Assembly: GCA_024959975.1 (NCBI GenBank)
Contig: JANXFM010000009.1
Location: 1 to 14,009 of the forward strand
From: Flavobacteriales bacterium
GTDB taxonomy: Bacteria > Bacteroidota > Bacteroidia > Flavobacteriales > UBA7430
Direction of reading: 5' to 3'
DNA: 14,009 nt
A model generated the notes under the pieces. It did not search any database, was not told the DNA's origin, and saw nothing but the letters and a program-made list of their open reading frames with translations. This document shows, piece by piece, positions 1-8,087 of the stretch. The position numbers and the translations under genes are program-made. Numbering within the stretch: the first letter of the stretch is position 1; each line of letters opens with the position of its first letter.

Positions 1-372
1 CCATTCCGGACGGGTGTTTAAATAAATCGTTTCAATGTCCGGAGCCATGGCCTGATTCATTAGGGCAATGCTCTTTTCGTATTCGTAGTCGTTGGAGTTT
101 CGAAGTCCTCTCAGGATGAAGTTTGCCTTGTGTTTTTTACAGGCATCAACCGTTAATCCCTGGTAGCTGACCACCTTTACTGTTGGGTAATCTGCAAATG
201 TTTTTTCAACCCATTTTAGCCTTTGCTCAAAAGTGAACATGTAGTTTTTTGATGTGTTTACACCAAGTGCCACCACAATTTCATCGAACATGGGAATAGC
301 TCTGCGTACGATGTCTTCGTGACCTTTGGTTATGGGGTCAAATGATCCCGGGAAAAATGCGATTCGTTTCAT
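1..372 (-). CDS. coaD: Pantetheine-phosphate adenylyltransferase (5' part, cut by window edge)
   Basis: This enzyme transfers AMP from ATP to 4'-phosphopantetheine, giving dephospho-CoA, the penultimate step of coenzyme A synthesis in the cytoplasm. The 124 visible codons begin MKRIAFFPGSFDPITKGH. They contain the nucleotidyltransferase signature as T15-K16-G17-H18, the substrate-binding stretch YQGLTVD at about 70-76, the FILRGLRN segment at 85-92 with R88 and R91, and the downstream DYEYEKSIALMNQAMAPDIET stretch (split here at about 95-115). This matches the family closely. Bacterial members are usually about 155-165 residues, so roughly 30-40 C-terminal residues, including the second ATP-binding motif, lie outside the window. 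The ATG at 372 is the family start, directly before the first beta strand. No Shine-Dalgarno is visible. The gene lies downstream of, and in the same direction as, the giant secreted protein gene, but the 134-base spacer and unrelated function do not suggest a shared operon. Confidence 0.96.
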   Translation of the reverse strand, partial: MKRIAFFPGSFDPITKGHEDIVRRAIPMFDEIVVALGVNTSKNYMFTFEQRLKWVEKTFADYPTVKVVSYQGLTVDACKKHKANFILRGLRNSNDYEYEKSIALMNQAMAPDIETIYLNTRPEW

Positions 373-506
373 GTTATGCTATTGAGACTGCAAGTTAAAG
401 ATTAATTTGGAGTATTAAGTTCAAGGTACAAAGTATGATAATTTCAAATCATTAAACTTGATTCACTTTACTTTAGGCACTTTCAGAACTGTAAATAGGG
501 CATAAC

Positions 507-3500
507 TTATTTCAGCAGGTAAATTATCAGATCATCTTTGATTACCGTGCCATCGTAACCGGTAAGTTCGTATTGGAAAATGTAAGATCCTTGTGGACAT
601 ACTCCACCTGTACTTTCATTTTTTCCATCCCATTCAAATTCGATCTCATCGCTGGAATAAACCAGGTTACCCCATCGATTGTAGATTTCTGCTTTCATCT
701 CTTTGGCAAATTGTCCTTCGTATTTGAAGGTTTCATTTAAGCCATCGTTATTTGGAGAAAATGCATTTGGGAAATAATTTTTCGGTTCCGGAATAAAGCA
801 ACGCGAATTAGAATAACTCGTATTGGTGGCTGCAGTTCTTACGGCTACTACTCTATAACAATAACTGGTATCCACTCCGTCTTTAGCGAGGTCCGAGTCG
901 ATATAATTTAAGGTAGTATTTGAAACACTAGTGATATCTTGGTACGTGCTCGTTAATTGATTGTAATACTGAATAATGTACTCCTGTACCCCATCATCCC
1001 ACTGTTCATATGAATTCCAGTTCAAATCGTAATGACTGGCGTTCTGCGTCCCATTGAGTAAGATGTTTCTACCAATATTACTATCAGGACCTTTATTGCC
1101 GCAATCATCTTCATAAGATACACGGTATTTGTAATTTCTATGATGTACGTTTGCAACTGTATCTATGTAAGGTGATTGCTGAATCTGATCGTAATTAATT
1201 ATCCATCCAAAATAATCATCCCAACGATCAATAGTATAAGAAATCAGGTCACTTGTATAAGACGCATAATAATCCCACTCAGTCATAATGTTTTCATCAT
1301 TAAGAACAGAAGTATAGACTAAATTAAGTGGGTCCTCATAATTTACATAATCAGGTATTATAGAAGCACTGTTGGAATGCGACTGAAAGTTTTCTTCCGG
1401 ATGATTGGCTACAACATAATAATTATGGATTACATCACACAAATTGGTGTCCTGATAACTTAACAAGTTTCCCGGAATTGTATTGAGCAATTGATGTGGC
1501 GCACCATGTACCGATCGGTAGATGTCATAAGATGCTATAGAATCCCAGCCTATATAAGGTGTCCAGCTTAAATCTACTGTTTCAAAGGAAGGGCTTGTAG
1601 CGTTTAATAATATGGTTGAATGAAGCACAGAATAATCGGAAATGTTCCCACAGTTATCTTGCTGTGCAGCAGTATAACTATTTACCTGACTAGAAAATGT
1701 AGGATGTGGGAAATAGTTTGGTGTTATTTGATTTGAAGAATGTATAAGATTCGGTTGGCTTGAAGCCGTTTCGTGATATAAATGTATCATATCAAAATTT
1801 TCATCAATACTGTTAACAGACCATTCGATACGAACTCCTCCACTTTCAACTGTAACATAATTAATACTTGGAGCAGAAGGGTAAACAGGACGTGGAACAG
1901 ACACGATGTCGGTAAAAGTAGCTGCGCAGAATTTATACTCTGTAGTTAAGGTTAAATAATAATCCATATAATCTGCTGTTGAATCGGGAGGATACGTGTA
2001 GATTGCTGTATTCGTTGCGAGTGTGTCATAACCCTGAGTCGAACCATTGCCATAATCGAAAGTGTAGCTGTCTATAAAACTAGATGAGTCAATAATGTCC
2101 AGATAAACAGTGTCGCATGAAACCCGGGGTTCGAGAGTGAAATAAGGTAGTGGCGATATGACTTCTACATAATCTTCTATCAACATGGTGTCTTTACAGC
2201 CGTGTTGCGAATTAATAATTAATTCCACATCATATAAAGCTATTTCATCGAGTAATGTCTCAAGATTTGGAGAATACGTTAGATGCGTTGTATCAGATTC
2301 TACTCCCAGATAAGTAGTTTCATGTATATTCCAGGTATAACTGTTGATGTAATCATTATTTAAACTATTAAATTCAACAATCGCAGGCTTACATTGTTCT
2401 CCGGTATTAGGACTGGAAAATGAAGCATCTACTTCATATGCTTCTATAGATACAGAGTCAATTGCCGTACAACCTAGATCATTTACAACCGTTAATTGTA
2501 GTTTGTAAGTTCCCGCTACGTCCGTACTTATGGTTGTTGGGTTGTTATTTGAATTAGCAATAATTAATTCATTATCTGGTGAGGTCCATGAGAATGATGT
2601 ATTCGTACCAACTGCAGCATTCGGATTTTCTGTTAAAGTAAACTGATTGCCCAAACAAATAACAGAGGACACGCTTATTTCTGCTATGGCATCAATACCA
2701 AAACTTATTTGTTTGGAGTATTCACAATCACTATTTTCAATTGTGGCAGTGTACGTAACCGTATAATTTCCGGCTTCTGTAAATGCCAATTTGATCGTGT
2801 CAGAAGTATTTAATATCGTATTCACTCCTGCTGAGGAGCTTATTTCCCAAATATAATTTGTAGCAAGCGTTGGTGGAGCACTAAAGTCAGCATAAATAGT
2901 TTTTTCTATGGTTTGCACAGTTTCGCTAAAGCAACTATTGCTTTGGAGAATCTCCACTTCTAAATCGTAATCGTAAACTTCAACAAAGTCTTCTGAAATA
3001 ACCTGATCAAAACAACTGGTGTCTGTTGCATTTGAAACAGTAAGCTGTAGATCATAAATACCATCGTTGACTACATTAAAATCGTCGTCTACTGAGTTTA
3101 AAGTTTGATAAACTTCACCTAAAGTATCGATTAATTGCCACTGATAAGAGTAAGTTCCGTAGAAGTCTTCAGTTAGATTAATTACTTCAGGACTAAATAC
3201 GTAAGGCGTGCAATAATTTATAAATGGCTCACTAGAATCGAGTACAATATCAATAGAATCTAAATTAAGTTCTATTTTTTGTGTTGAAAAACAAGAAGTG
3301 ATGCTGTCGACATTTTCCCAACTTAAAATATAAGCTCCGGTTGTCTCAAAATTATGTGTAAAAGCTTCATTATTGCCTTCTTCAATTGTGTCGCCTTCAT
3401 TTAGTAATGCCCACGAATAATTGCCATCAAAATCAGATGTATCTGTAACCGTTACTTCGTAAGGAAATTCACAAACATCAACATGCCCCATCGAAAGCTC

Positions 3501-4901
3501 TACTTCTGGATTTTCTTTAATCTCAATAATATCTTCAAAAAAGATTGTTGTATCACAATTGTTTATGTTAGAAGATAAAGTAAGAGAAACGTCAAAAGTT
3601 CCGGGTTCTTCCATTGTGAATGATGGATTCTCTTCTGTGGAGTTTTTTAGTACCACATCATCTGCGATAATTCCCCATGAATAATTTACTGATTCGCCTA
3701 AACTATTCATTGCAGAATTCATCGGATTAAAGATGTAATCAGCACATTCAGAGATTGAATTCAGATTAAGGTCTAAATTAAGGTCGTCTACAGATATTGT
3801 AATAAAATCTGTTGTTGTACAATCGAGCGAATCATCAGTTACCTCTAAAGTCAAATTATATACACCTGAATTTTGAATTTCATATTCAAAAGTCTCTGAA
3901 TCAGAGCTTGTTATTGTTGTGGTTTCTGAATTTAATTTCCAATCGTAAGATAAATTTCCTACAGACGGAGAACCAGTTGTATTCACATTAAGATTGTAAG
4001 GCAATTCACAAGACTCAATATTCTCAGAATTTATACTCGTGTTCGGGGAATCATTGGGATCTGCTATATTTACTATAACATCCTCTTCATCAGTGGAAAG
4101 ACAAGAGCTATTGTAATTCAGCTGCCAGTTGTACGTACCCTCATTAGTGTAATAAAAAGAAATATTATTAGGAGTTTCAGAAATGATTTGAGCACTCTCT
4201 ATATTCCATGAAAAGTCAGAACTCAATCCTAATTGAGGTGAAGTATTCGTTAAAGTGATGATTTCTCCACCACATAATATGGCACCTTCATATGGATTTG
4301 AGAACGTAGTTTCATATTGGATGGTGTATGGATGATCCAAAACAAGGTCTACGTTACATTCATCAAATTGTACCTGAATGGGGTAAGAATATACATCGTT
4401 ATCTCCAACAACCACATCAAAAGTGTGATCTATGGCTGTAGTTTCTCCGGATTGCTCCCAATAAATAGAGGAAGGTGTAAATGTAGATGTTATTTCTGTA
4501 GTTGCCTGATGTGTAGAGCCTGGTTCTAAACAGTTAAGGTTGTTAATGGAAGAATTTAAATTACCCGTAACATTATCAGAATCTGGTCCTTTAGCAATTA
4601 GAAAAGAAATATTCTCATAATCAGTACAACTATCATCATCAGTTCCGGCCTGGATGGTTAGCGTATGTAACCCTGCCTGATTGAGAGAGAAGTTAACATT
4701 AGTTCCAGTTTTATATTCATCTCCTATAATCCAATGAACATAGTCAAATTGCTCTGGGTTTAAAATAGAAAATGGAATATCGATCGTACCATTGCAAAGA
4801 GTGTAAGAACTCTCTACATTTGTTTCAATGTTACAATCTCCCTGAGCGAATAAATCAACGTTTAGAAAAAACAAAGTAAAAATTAAGAATACTTTTTTCA
4901 T
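507..4901 (-). CDS. Giant secreted protein: Ig/PKD-like repeats, FN3-like domains, type B T9SS C-terminal domain
   Basis: This is a 1464-residue protein with a classical N-terminal signal peptide: K2-K3, a hydrophobic core at 4-13, and probable cleavage after the A-Q at 19-20. Residues 36-992 form eleven tandem Ig/PKD-like units of about 86-93 residues. Each has one cysteine pair (C36/C92, C124/C182, C210/C267, C298/C361, C387/C449, C477/C537, C564/C630, C657/C726, C749/C811, C837/C902, C929/C992) and usually a Y-x-W core strand. Residues 1008-1370 look like four fibronectin-III-like domains (for example LSWTPY at 1111-1116 and DLNWNSY at 1292-1298). Residues 1375-1464 are the gliding-motility-associated (type B) sorting domain, with YFPNAFSPNNDGLNE at 1376-1390, YNRWG at 1407-1411, W1424-D1425-G1426 and P1436-Q-G-S-Y. 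By family knowledge such proteins cross the outer membrane through the type IX system, often with a PorP/SprF-like partner. None is encoded here. No catalytic domain is visible, so an adhesin or surface-layer role is inferred; ligand and function are unknown. The ATG at 4901 directly precedes the signal peptide. Confidence 0.93.
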   Translation of the reverse strand: MKKVFLIFTLFFLNVDLFAQGDCNIETNVESSYTLCNGTIDIPFSILNPEQFDYVHWIIGDEYKTGTNVNFSLNQAGLHTLTIQAGTDDDSCTDYENISFLIAKGPDSDNVTGNLNSSINNLNCLEPGSTHQATTEITSTFTPSSIYWEQSGETTAIDHTFDVVVGDNDVYSYPIQVQFDECNVDLVLDHPYTIQYETTFSNPYEGAILCGGEIITLTNTSPQLGLSSDFSWNIESAQIISETPNNISFYYTNEGTYNWQLNYNSSCLSTDEEDVIVNIADPNDSPNTSINSENIESCELPYNLNVNTTGSPSVGNLSYDWKLNSETTTITSSDSETFEYEIQNSGVYNLTLEVTDDSLDCTTTDFITISVDDLNLDLNLNSISECADYIFNPMNSAMNSLGESVNYSWGIIADDVVLKNSTEENPSFTMEEPGTFDVSLTLSSNINNCDTTIFFEDIIEIKENPEVELSMGHVDVCEFPYEVTVTDTSDFDGNYSWALLNEGDTIEEGNNEAFTHNFETTGAYILSWENVDSITSCFSTQKIELNLDSIDIVLDSSEPFINYCTPYVFSPEVINLTEDFYGTYSYQWQLIDTLGEVYQTLNSVDDDFNVVNDGIYDLQLTVSNATDTSCFDQVISEDFVEVYDYDLEVEILQSNSCFSETVQTIEKTIYADFSAPPTLATNYIWEISSSAGVNTILNTSDTIKLAFTEAGNYTVTYTATIENSDCEYSKQISFGIDAIAEISVSSVICLGNQFTLTENPNAAVGTNTSFSWTSPDNELIIANSNNNPTTISTDVAGTYKLQLTVVNDLGCTAIDSVSIEAYEVDASFSSPNTGEQCKPAIVEFNSLNNDYINSYTWNIHETTYLGVESDTTHLTYSPNLETLLDEIALYDVELIINSQHGCKDTMLIEDYVEVISPLPYFTLEPRVSCDTVYLDIIDSSSFIDSYTFDYGNGSTQGYDTLATNTAIYTYPPDSTADYMDYYLTLTTEYKFCAATFTDIVSVPRPVYPSAPSINYVTVESGGVRIEWSVNSIDENFDMIHLYHETASSQPNLIHSSNQITPNYFPHPTFSSQVNSYTAAQQDNCGNISDYSVLHSTILLNATSPSFETVDLSWTPYIGWDSIASYDIYRSVHGAPHQLLNTIPGNLLSYQDTNLCDVIHNYYVVANHPEENFQSHSNSASIIPDYVNYEDPLNLVYTSVLNDENIMTEWDYYASYTSDLISYTIDRWDDYFGWIINYDQIQQSPYIDTVANVHHRNYKYRVSYEDDCGNKGPDSNIGRNILLNGTQNASHYDLNWNSYEQWDDGVQEYIIQYYNQLTSTYQDITSVSNTTLNYIDSDLAKDGVDTSYCYRVVAVRTAATNTSYSNSRCFIPEPKNYFPNAFSPNNDGLNETFKYEGQFAKEMKAEIYNRWGNLVYSSDEIEFEWDGKNESTGGVCPQGSYIFQYELTGYDGTVIKDDLIIYLLK

Positions 4902-4974
4902 TATGGAAATTTTTAGACAAAACTAACAATATAATTAAGTGTGTATTAGCGCTATCCATTTATACTATATTGAC

Positions 4975-4982
4975 CAAATATA
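4975..4982 (-). promoter_or_regulatory. Candidate -7 element for the giant secreted protein gene
   Basis: On the minus strand this reads TATATTTG, an exact match to the Bacteroidota -7 consensus TAnnTTTG. With a 19-base spacer the -33 position (5002-5004) reads TCG against the consensus TTG. Transcription would start near 4968, giving a leader of about 66 bases. A second exact match, TAGTTTTG at 4918-4925 on the same strand, is closer to the start codon but lacks any -33 resemblance. The sequence alone does not decide between them. Confidence 0.5.
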
Positions 4983-5097
4983 AATTAAAATATGTATCTA
5001 TCGAAAAAACGACTTGTGGATTATAATTTGACATTGAAAATTCACAATTTTTTTTCATAGAATTTATTAACACACCATTTACCGGTCATAAAAAAAT

Positions 5098-5105
5098 TAA
5101 CTTTG
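5098..5105 (+). promoter_or_regulatory. Candidate -7 element for the helicase-DUF4290-murA cluster
   Basis: The bases read TAACTTTG, an exact match to TAnnTTTG. The -33 region is weak: TTT at 5078-5080 with a 17-base spacer. Transcription would start near 5112 and leave a leader of about 28 bases before the ATG at 5140. The element faces away from the minus-strand candidates at 4918-4925 and 4975-4982, so the intergenic region works as a divergent promoter region. Confidence 0.5.
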
Positions 5106-5139
5106 AAATCTTATTTTACAGATTTATGAAGTAAGTCCC

Positions 5140-7464
5140 ATGAGTAATTACTTAAGCCATTTAAATCCTTCTCAGCTCAAGGCTGTAGAGCAAACCACCG
5201 GGCCTGTTATGGTCATTGCCGGAGCCGGTTCAGGAAAGACACGAGTCTTAACCTATCGCATCGTACATTTGCTCAAACAGGGCGTAGACCCCTTTAACAT
5301 ACTCTCTTTAACCTTTACCAATAAGGCGGCAAAAGAAATGAAAGAGCGTATTGAAAAAATTGTAGGTCTCGAAGCAAAAAACATTTGGATGGGAACCTTT
5401 CATTCAGTGTTTGCCAAAATTTTAAGATACGAAGCCGATAAATTAGGCTATCCTTCTAATTTCACCATTTATGACTCTGACGATTCCAAAGCTTTATTGC
5501 GACGAATTATTAAGGAGATGAACTTAGATACCGATATTTACAAGGTGAATATTGTTCAGTCCAGAATATCTTCGTTTAAGAACAACCTGATTACTGTTAA
5601 AGCTTACAACAATAATGCCGAACTAAAAACACAAGATGACTCCGCACATCGGCCACAAATGGGAGCCCTTTATGAAAAGTATGTAAAGGAATGCTTTAAA
5701 TCCGGTGCCATGGATTTTGATGATCTGTTATTAAAGACCAATGAACTTTTATTTCGTCATCCGGATGTTCTGCACAAATATCAACATCGTTTTCATTATG
5801 TGTTGGTTGATGAGTATCAGGATACCAACCATTCACAATATTTGATTGTAAAGGCATTAGCTTCGTTAAATGAGAACATATGTGTGGTTGGTGATGACGC
5901 ACAAAGTATTTACTCCTTTCGTGGAGCAAACATTCGCAACATACTCAACTTTAAAAAGGATTATTCTGACGCAAAAGTCATTAAGCTAGAGCAAAATTAT
6001 CGCTCTACACAAAATATTGTGAACGCTGCCAATAGCGTTATTAGTAATAATAAAGACCAACTCGATAAAAAAGTTTGGACCTCTAATGATCTTGGCGAGA
6101 AGATAAAAGTAAATCGCGCAATGACCGATAGTGACGAAGCGGCCATAGTAGCTTCGAACATTCAGGAAACAAAGCAATGTGAACAGGCTTTTAACGAAAA
6201 CTTTGCTATTCTTTATCGTACCAATGCACAATCGCGTAGTATGGAAGAAGCCTTGAGGAAAAGAGGGATTCCTTATCGTATTTATGGAGGCCTGTCTTTC
6301 TACCAAAGAAAGGAGATTAAAGACATGATGGCCTACTTTCGTATGGCATCAAATTCGCGAGATGAAGAGGCTCTGAGAAGAATTATCAACTATCCTAAAA
6401 GAGGAATTGGTAACAGCTCTATTGATAGAATGACACTTGCTGCCAGTGAACAAGAAAAAGCACTCTGGGGAATTGTTGAAAACATCAAGTTTGAGAATAC
6501 CGGATTGAATGCCGGTAGCACAACCAAGGTTGATAATTTTGCTGTACTCATCAAAAGTTTCCAGGCCATGGTAAAAGAAAAGGACGCTTTTGAAGTTGCC
6601 ACATACATCGCCAAACAATCTGGGATATTAAGAGAAATGCAAGTAGACAAAACGCCTGAAGGGATCAGTCGGTATGAAAACCTGCAGGAGCTTTTAAATG
6701 GGATTAAAGACTTTGTAACTCAGGAAAACGAAAAACCCGAAGAAGAACGCAATACAAGTTTAGCATATTACCTGGAAGACATTGCCTTACTAACTGATTC
6801 CGACAAAGATGATGAAGATAACGGAGATCATGTTTCACTAATGACCATCCATCAGTCTAAAGGTCTGGAATACCCTTATGTGTATGTTGTAGGCTTAGAA
6901 GAAAACTTATTTCCATCGCAAATGTCCATGAGCTCACGTAGCGATCTGGAAGAAGAAAGGCGTTTGTTTTATGTAGCTTTAACCAGGGCTGAAAAAAGAG
7001 CAACACTAAGTTTTGCATTGACTCGATATCGTTGGGGGAATTCAATAGACTGCGAACCAAGCAGATTCATAGAAGAAATTAACGAGAAGTACCTCGACAC
7101 GAATTTTATCAATGTAAAACCTGTTCGCAGAGCGGCTGGAAATATCGGGGGAGGAGTAAATTACAAAACCAAAGTTCCATCACGTTTCAATAAATCTGTC
7201 AAGAAAAAAGAAGCTCCTAAACAAGAAAATACCCCTACATTTGTTCCCCAAAATCTGAAAAAAATCAACCCCAATATTCAATCTCGAAATTACACAGAAC
7301 AAACTTATTCAACGGGAATGAAAGTAGAACACGATAGATTTGGAGTCGGCATCATATGCAAATTAGAAGGCAACGGTTCCAATAAAAAAATTAGCGTTAA
7401 CTTTACGGATGTAGGAGAGAAGACTCTTCTGGCAAAATTCGCAAAACTCAACATCCTCAAATAA
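5140..7464 (+). CDS. UvrD/PcrA-type superfamily 1A DNA helicase
   Basis: This is an ATP-dependent 3'-5' DNA helicase of the UvrD/PcrA/Rep family, which acts in nucleotide excision repair, replication restart and clearing of RNA polymerase or RecA from DNA. All helicase motifs are in order: Q motif LNPSQLKAV (8-16), Walker A AGAGSGKT (27-34), motif Ia TFTNKAAKEM (58-67), GTFHS (85-89), Walker B VDEYQDTN (223-230), motif III GDDAQSIYSFRGA (251-263), motif IV EQNYRS (284-289), GIGN (422-425), motif V HVSLMTIHQSKGLE (564-577) and motif VI EEERRLFYVALTRA (604-617). A basic, low-complexity linker (about 660-720) leads to a C-terminal module at 724-774 (GMKVEHDRFGVGII and onward) resembling the Tudor-like domain that lets PcrA/UvrD bind RNA polymerase. 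The 774-residue length is normal. Domain layout favours PcrA over Rep, but I leave the symbol blank because uvrD and pcrA cannot be separated safely. It is the first gene of a tight three-gene cluster. Confidence 0.96.
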   Translation: MSNYLSHLNPSQLKAVEQTTGPVMVIAGAGSGKTRVLTYRIVHLLKQGVDPFNILSLTFTNKAAKEMKERIEKIVGLEAKNIWMGTFHSVFAKILRYEADKLGYPSNFTIYDSDDSKALLRRIIKEMNLDTDIYKVNIVQSRISSFKNNLITVKAYNNNAELKTQDDSAHRPQMGALYEKYVKECFKSGAMDFDDLLLKTNELLFRHPDVLHKYQHRFHYVLVDEYQDTNHSQYLIVKALASLNENICVVGDDAQSIYSFRGANIRNILNFKKDYSDAKVIKLEQNYRSTQNIVNAANSVISNNKDQLDKKVWTSNDLGEKIKVNRAMTDSDEAAIVASNIQETKQCEQAFNENFAILYRTNAQSRSMEEALRKRGIPYRIYGGLSFYQRKEIKDMMAYFRMASNSRDEEALRRIINYPKRGIGNSSIDRMTLAASEQEKALWGIVENIKFENTGLNAGSTTKVDNFAVLIKSFQAMVKEKDAFEVATYIAKQSGILREMQVDKTPEGISRYENLQELLNGIKDFVTQENEKPEEERNTSLAYYLEDIALLTDSDKDDEDNGDHVSLMTIHQSKGLEYPYVYVVGLEENLFPSQMSMSSRSDLEEERRLFYVALTRAEKRATLSFALTRYRWGNSIDCEPSRFIEEINEKYLDTNFINVKPVRRAAGNIGGGVNYKTKVPSRFNKSVKKKEAPKQENTPTFVPQNLKKINPNIQSRNYTEQTYSTGMKVEHDRFGVGIICKLEGNGSNKKISVNFTDVGEKTLLAKFAKLNILK

Positions 7465-7472
7465 TTACATGA

Positions 7473-8081
7473 ATGGAATACAATACTAATTTGTCAAAAC
7501 TAATTATTCCTGAATACGGAAGGAATGTGCAGAAAATGGTTCACTCGATTATTAGTATCGAAGACCGCGACAAGAGGAATCAACAGGCAAAATCCATCAT
7601 AGAAGTGATGGGGAATTTGAACCCACACCTAAGAGATGTTCCCGATTTTAAGCACAAGTTGTGGGATCACCTTTTTATTATGTCTGATTTTAATTTAGAT
7701 GTAGACTCTCCATACGACAAGCCATCAAAAGAATCTTTTGAAGAGAAACCGGAGATTTTAAAATACTCTGACAACAATATTAAGCTTCGTCACTACGGTA
7801 AAATTTTACCTCTTATTATTGAAAGAACCATAGAGATGGAAGAAGGTGAATACAAAGATCTTTTGGTATTTACCATAGCCAACCATATGAAAAAATGCTA
7901 TTTGACCTGGAATAAATCTTCTGTTGAAGATGAGGTTATCTTAAAACACCTTGGTCAAATGTCGGAAAACAAATTAGAGATGAAAGACACCTTTAAGCTT
8001 TCTTCTTTTGTTGAGGTAAAGGTTCAGAGAACTCAAAAAAAACAAAGTAATCGAGGTAGAAACCACGGAAAAAGAAAATAA
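7473..8081 (+). CDS. DUF4290 family protein of unknown function
   Basis: I recognise this 202-residue protein as a member of the DUF4290 family, a group known to me only from Bacteroidota and without an assigned function. The N-terminus, starting MEYNTNLSKLIIPEYGRNVQ, and the central stretch NPHLRDVPDFKHKLWDHLF (50-68) are the recognisable parts. There is no signal peptide and no transmembrane segment, so it should be cytoplasmic. The composition suggests a mostly helical fold. The tail from about 185 is strongly basic (QRTQKKQSNRGRNHGKRK), which would suit contact with nucleic acid or another acidic surface; that is inference only. The start at 7473 was preferred over the ATG at 7469, which is in another frame. 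It lies 8 bases after the helicase stop and 6 bases before murA, so co-transcription with both is very likely. Confidence 0.85.
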   Translation: MEYNTNLSKLIIPEYGRNVQKMVHSIISIEDRDKRNQQAKSIIEVMGNLNPHLRDVPDFKHKLWDHLFIMSDFNLDVDSPYDKPSKESFEEKPEILKYSDNNIKLRHYGKILPLIIERTIEMEEGEYKDLLVFTIANHMKKCYLTWNKSSVEDEVILKHLGQMSENKLEMKDTFKLSSFVEVKVQRTQKKQSNRGRNHGKRK

Positions 8082-8087
8082 TATTAG

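Noticed and set aside
373..506. Terminator between the giant protein gene and coaD
   Set aside because: I found no GC-rich hairpin with a T run on the minus strand in this spacer.
5028..5063. E. coli-type sigma-70 promoter (TTGACA at 5028-5033, TAGAAT at 5058-5063)
   Set aside because: The spacer of 24 bases is too long, and the organism appears to use the TAnnTTTG-type promoter found at 5098-5105.
5126..5134. Two-codon upstream open frame ATG AAG TAA before the helicase
   Set aside because: It is too short to support any claim and is easily formed by chance in AT-rich DNA.
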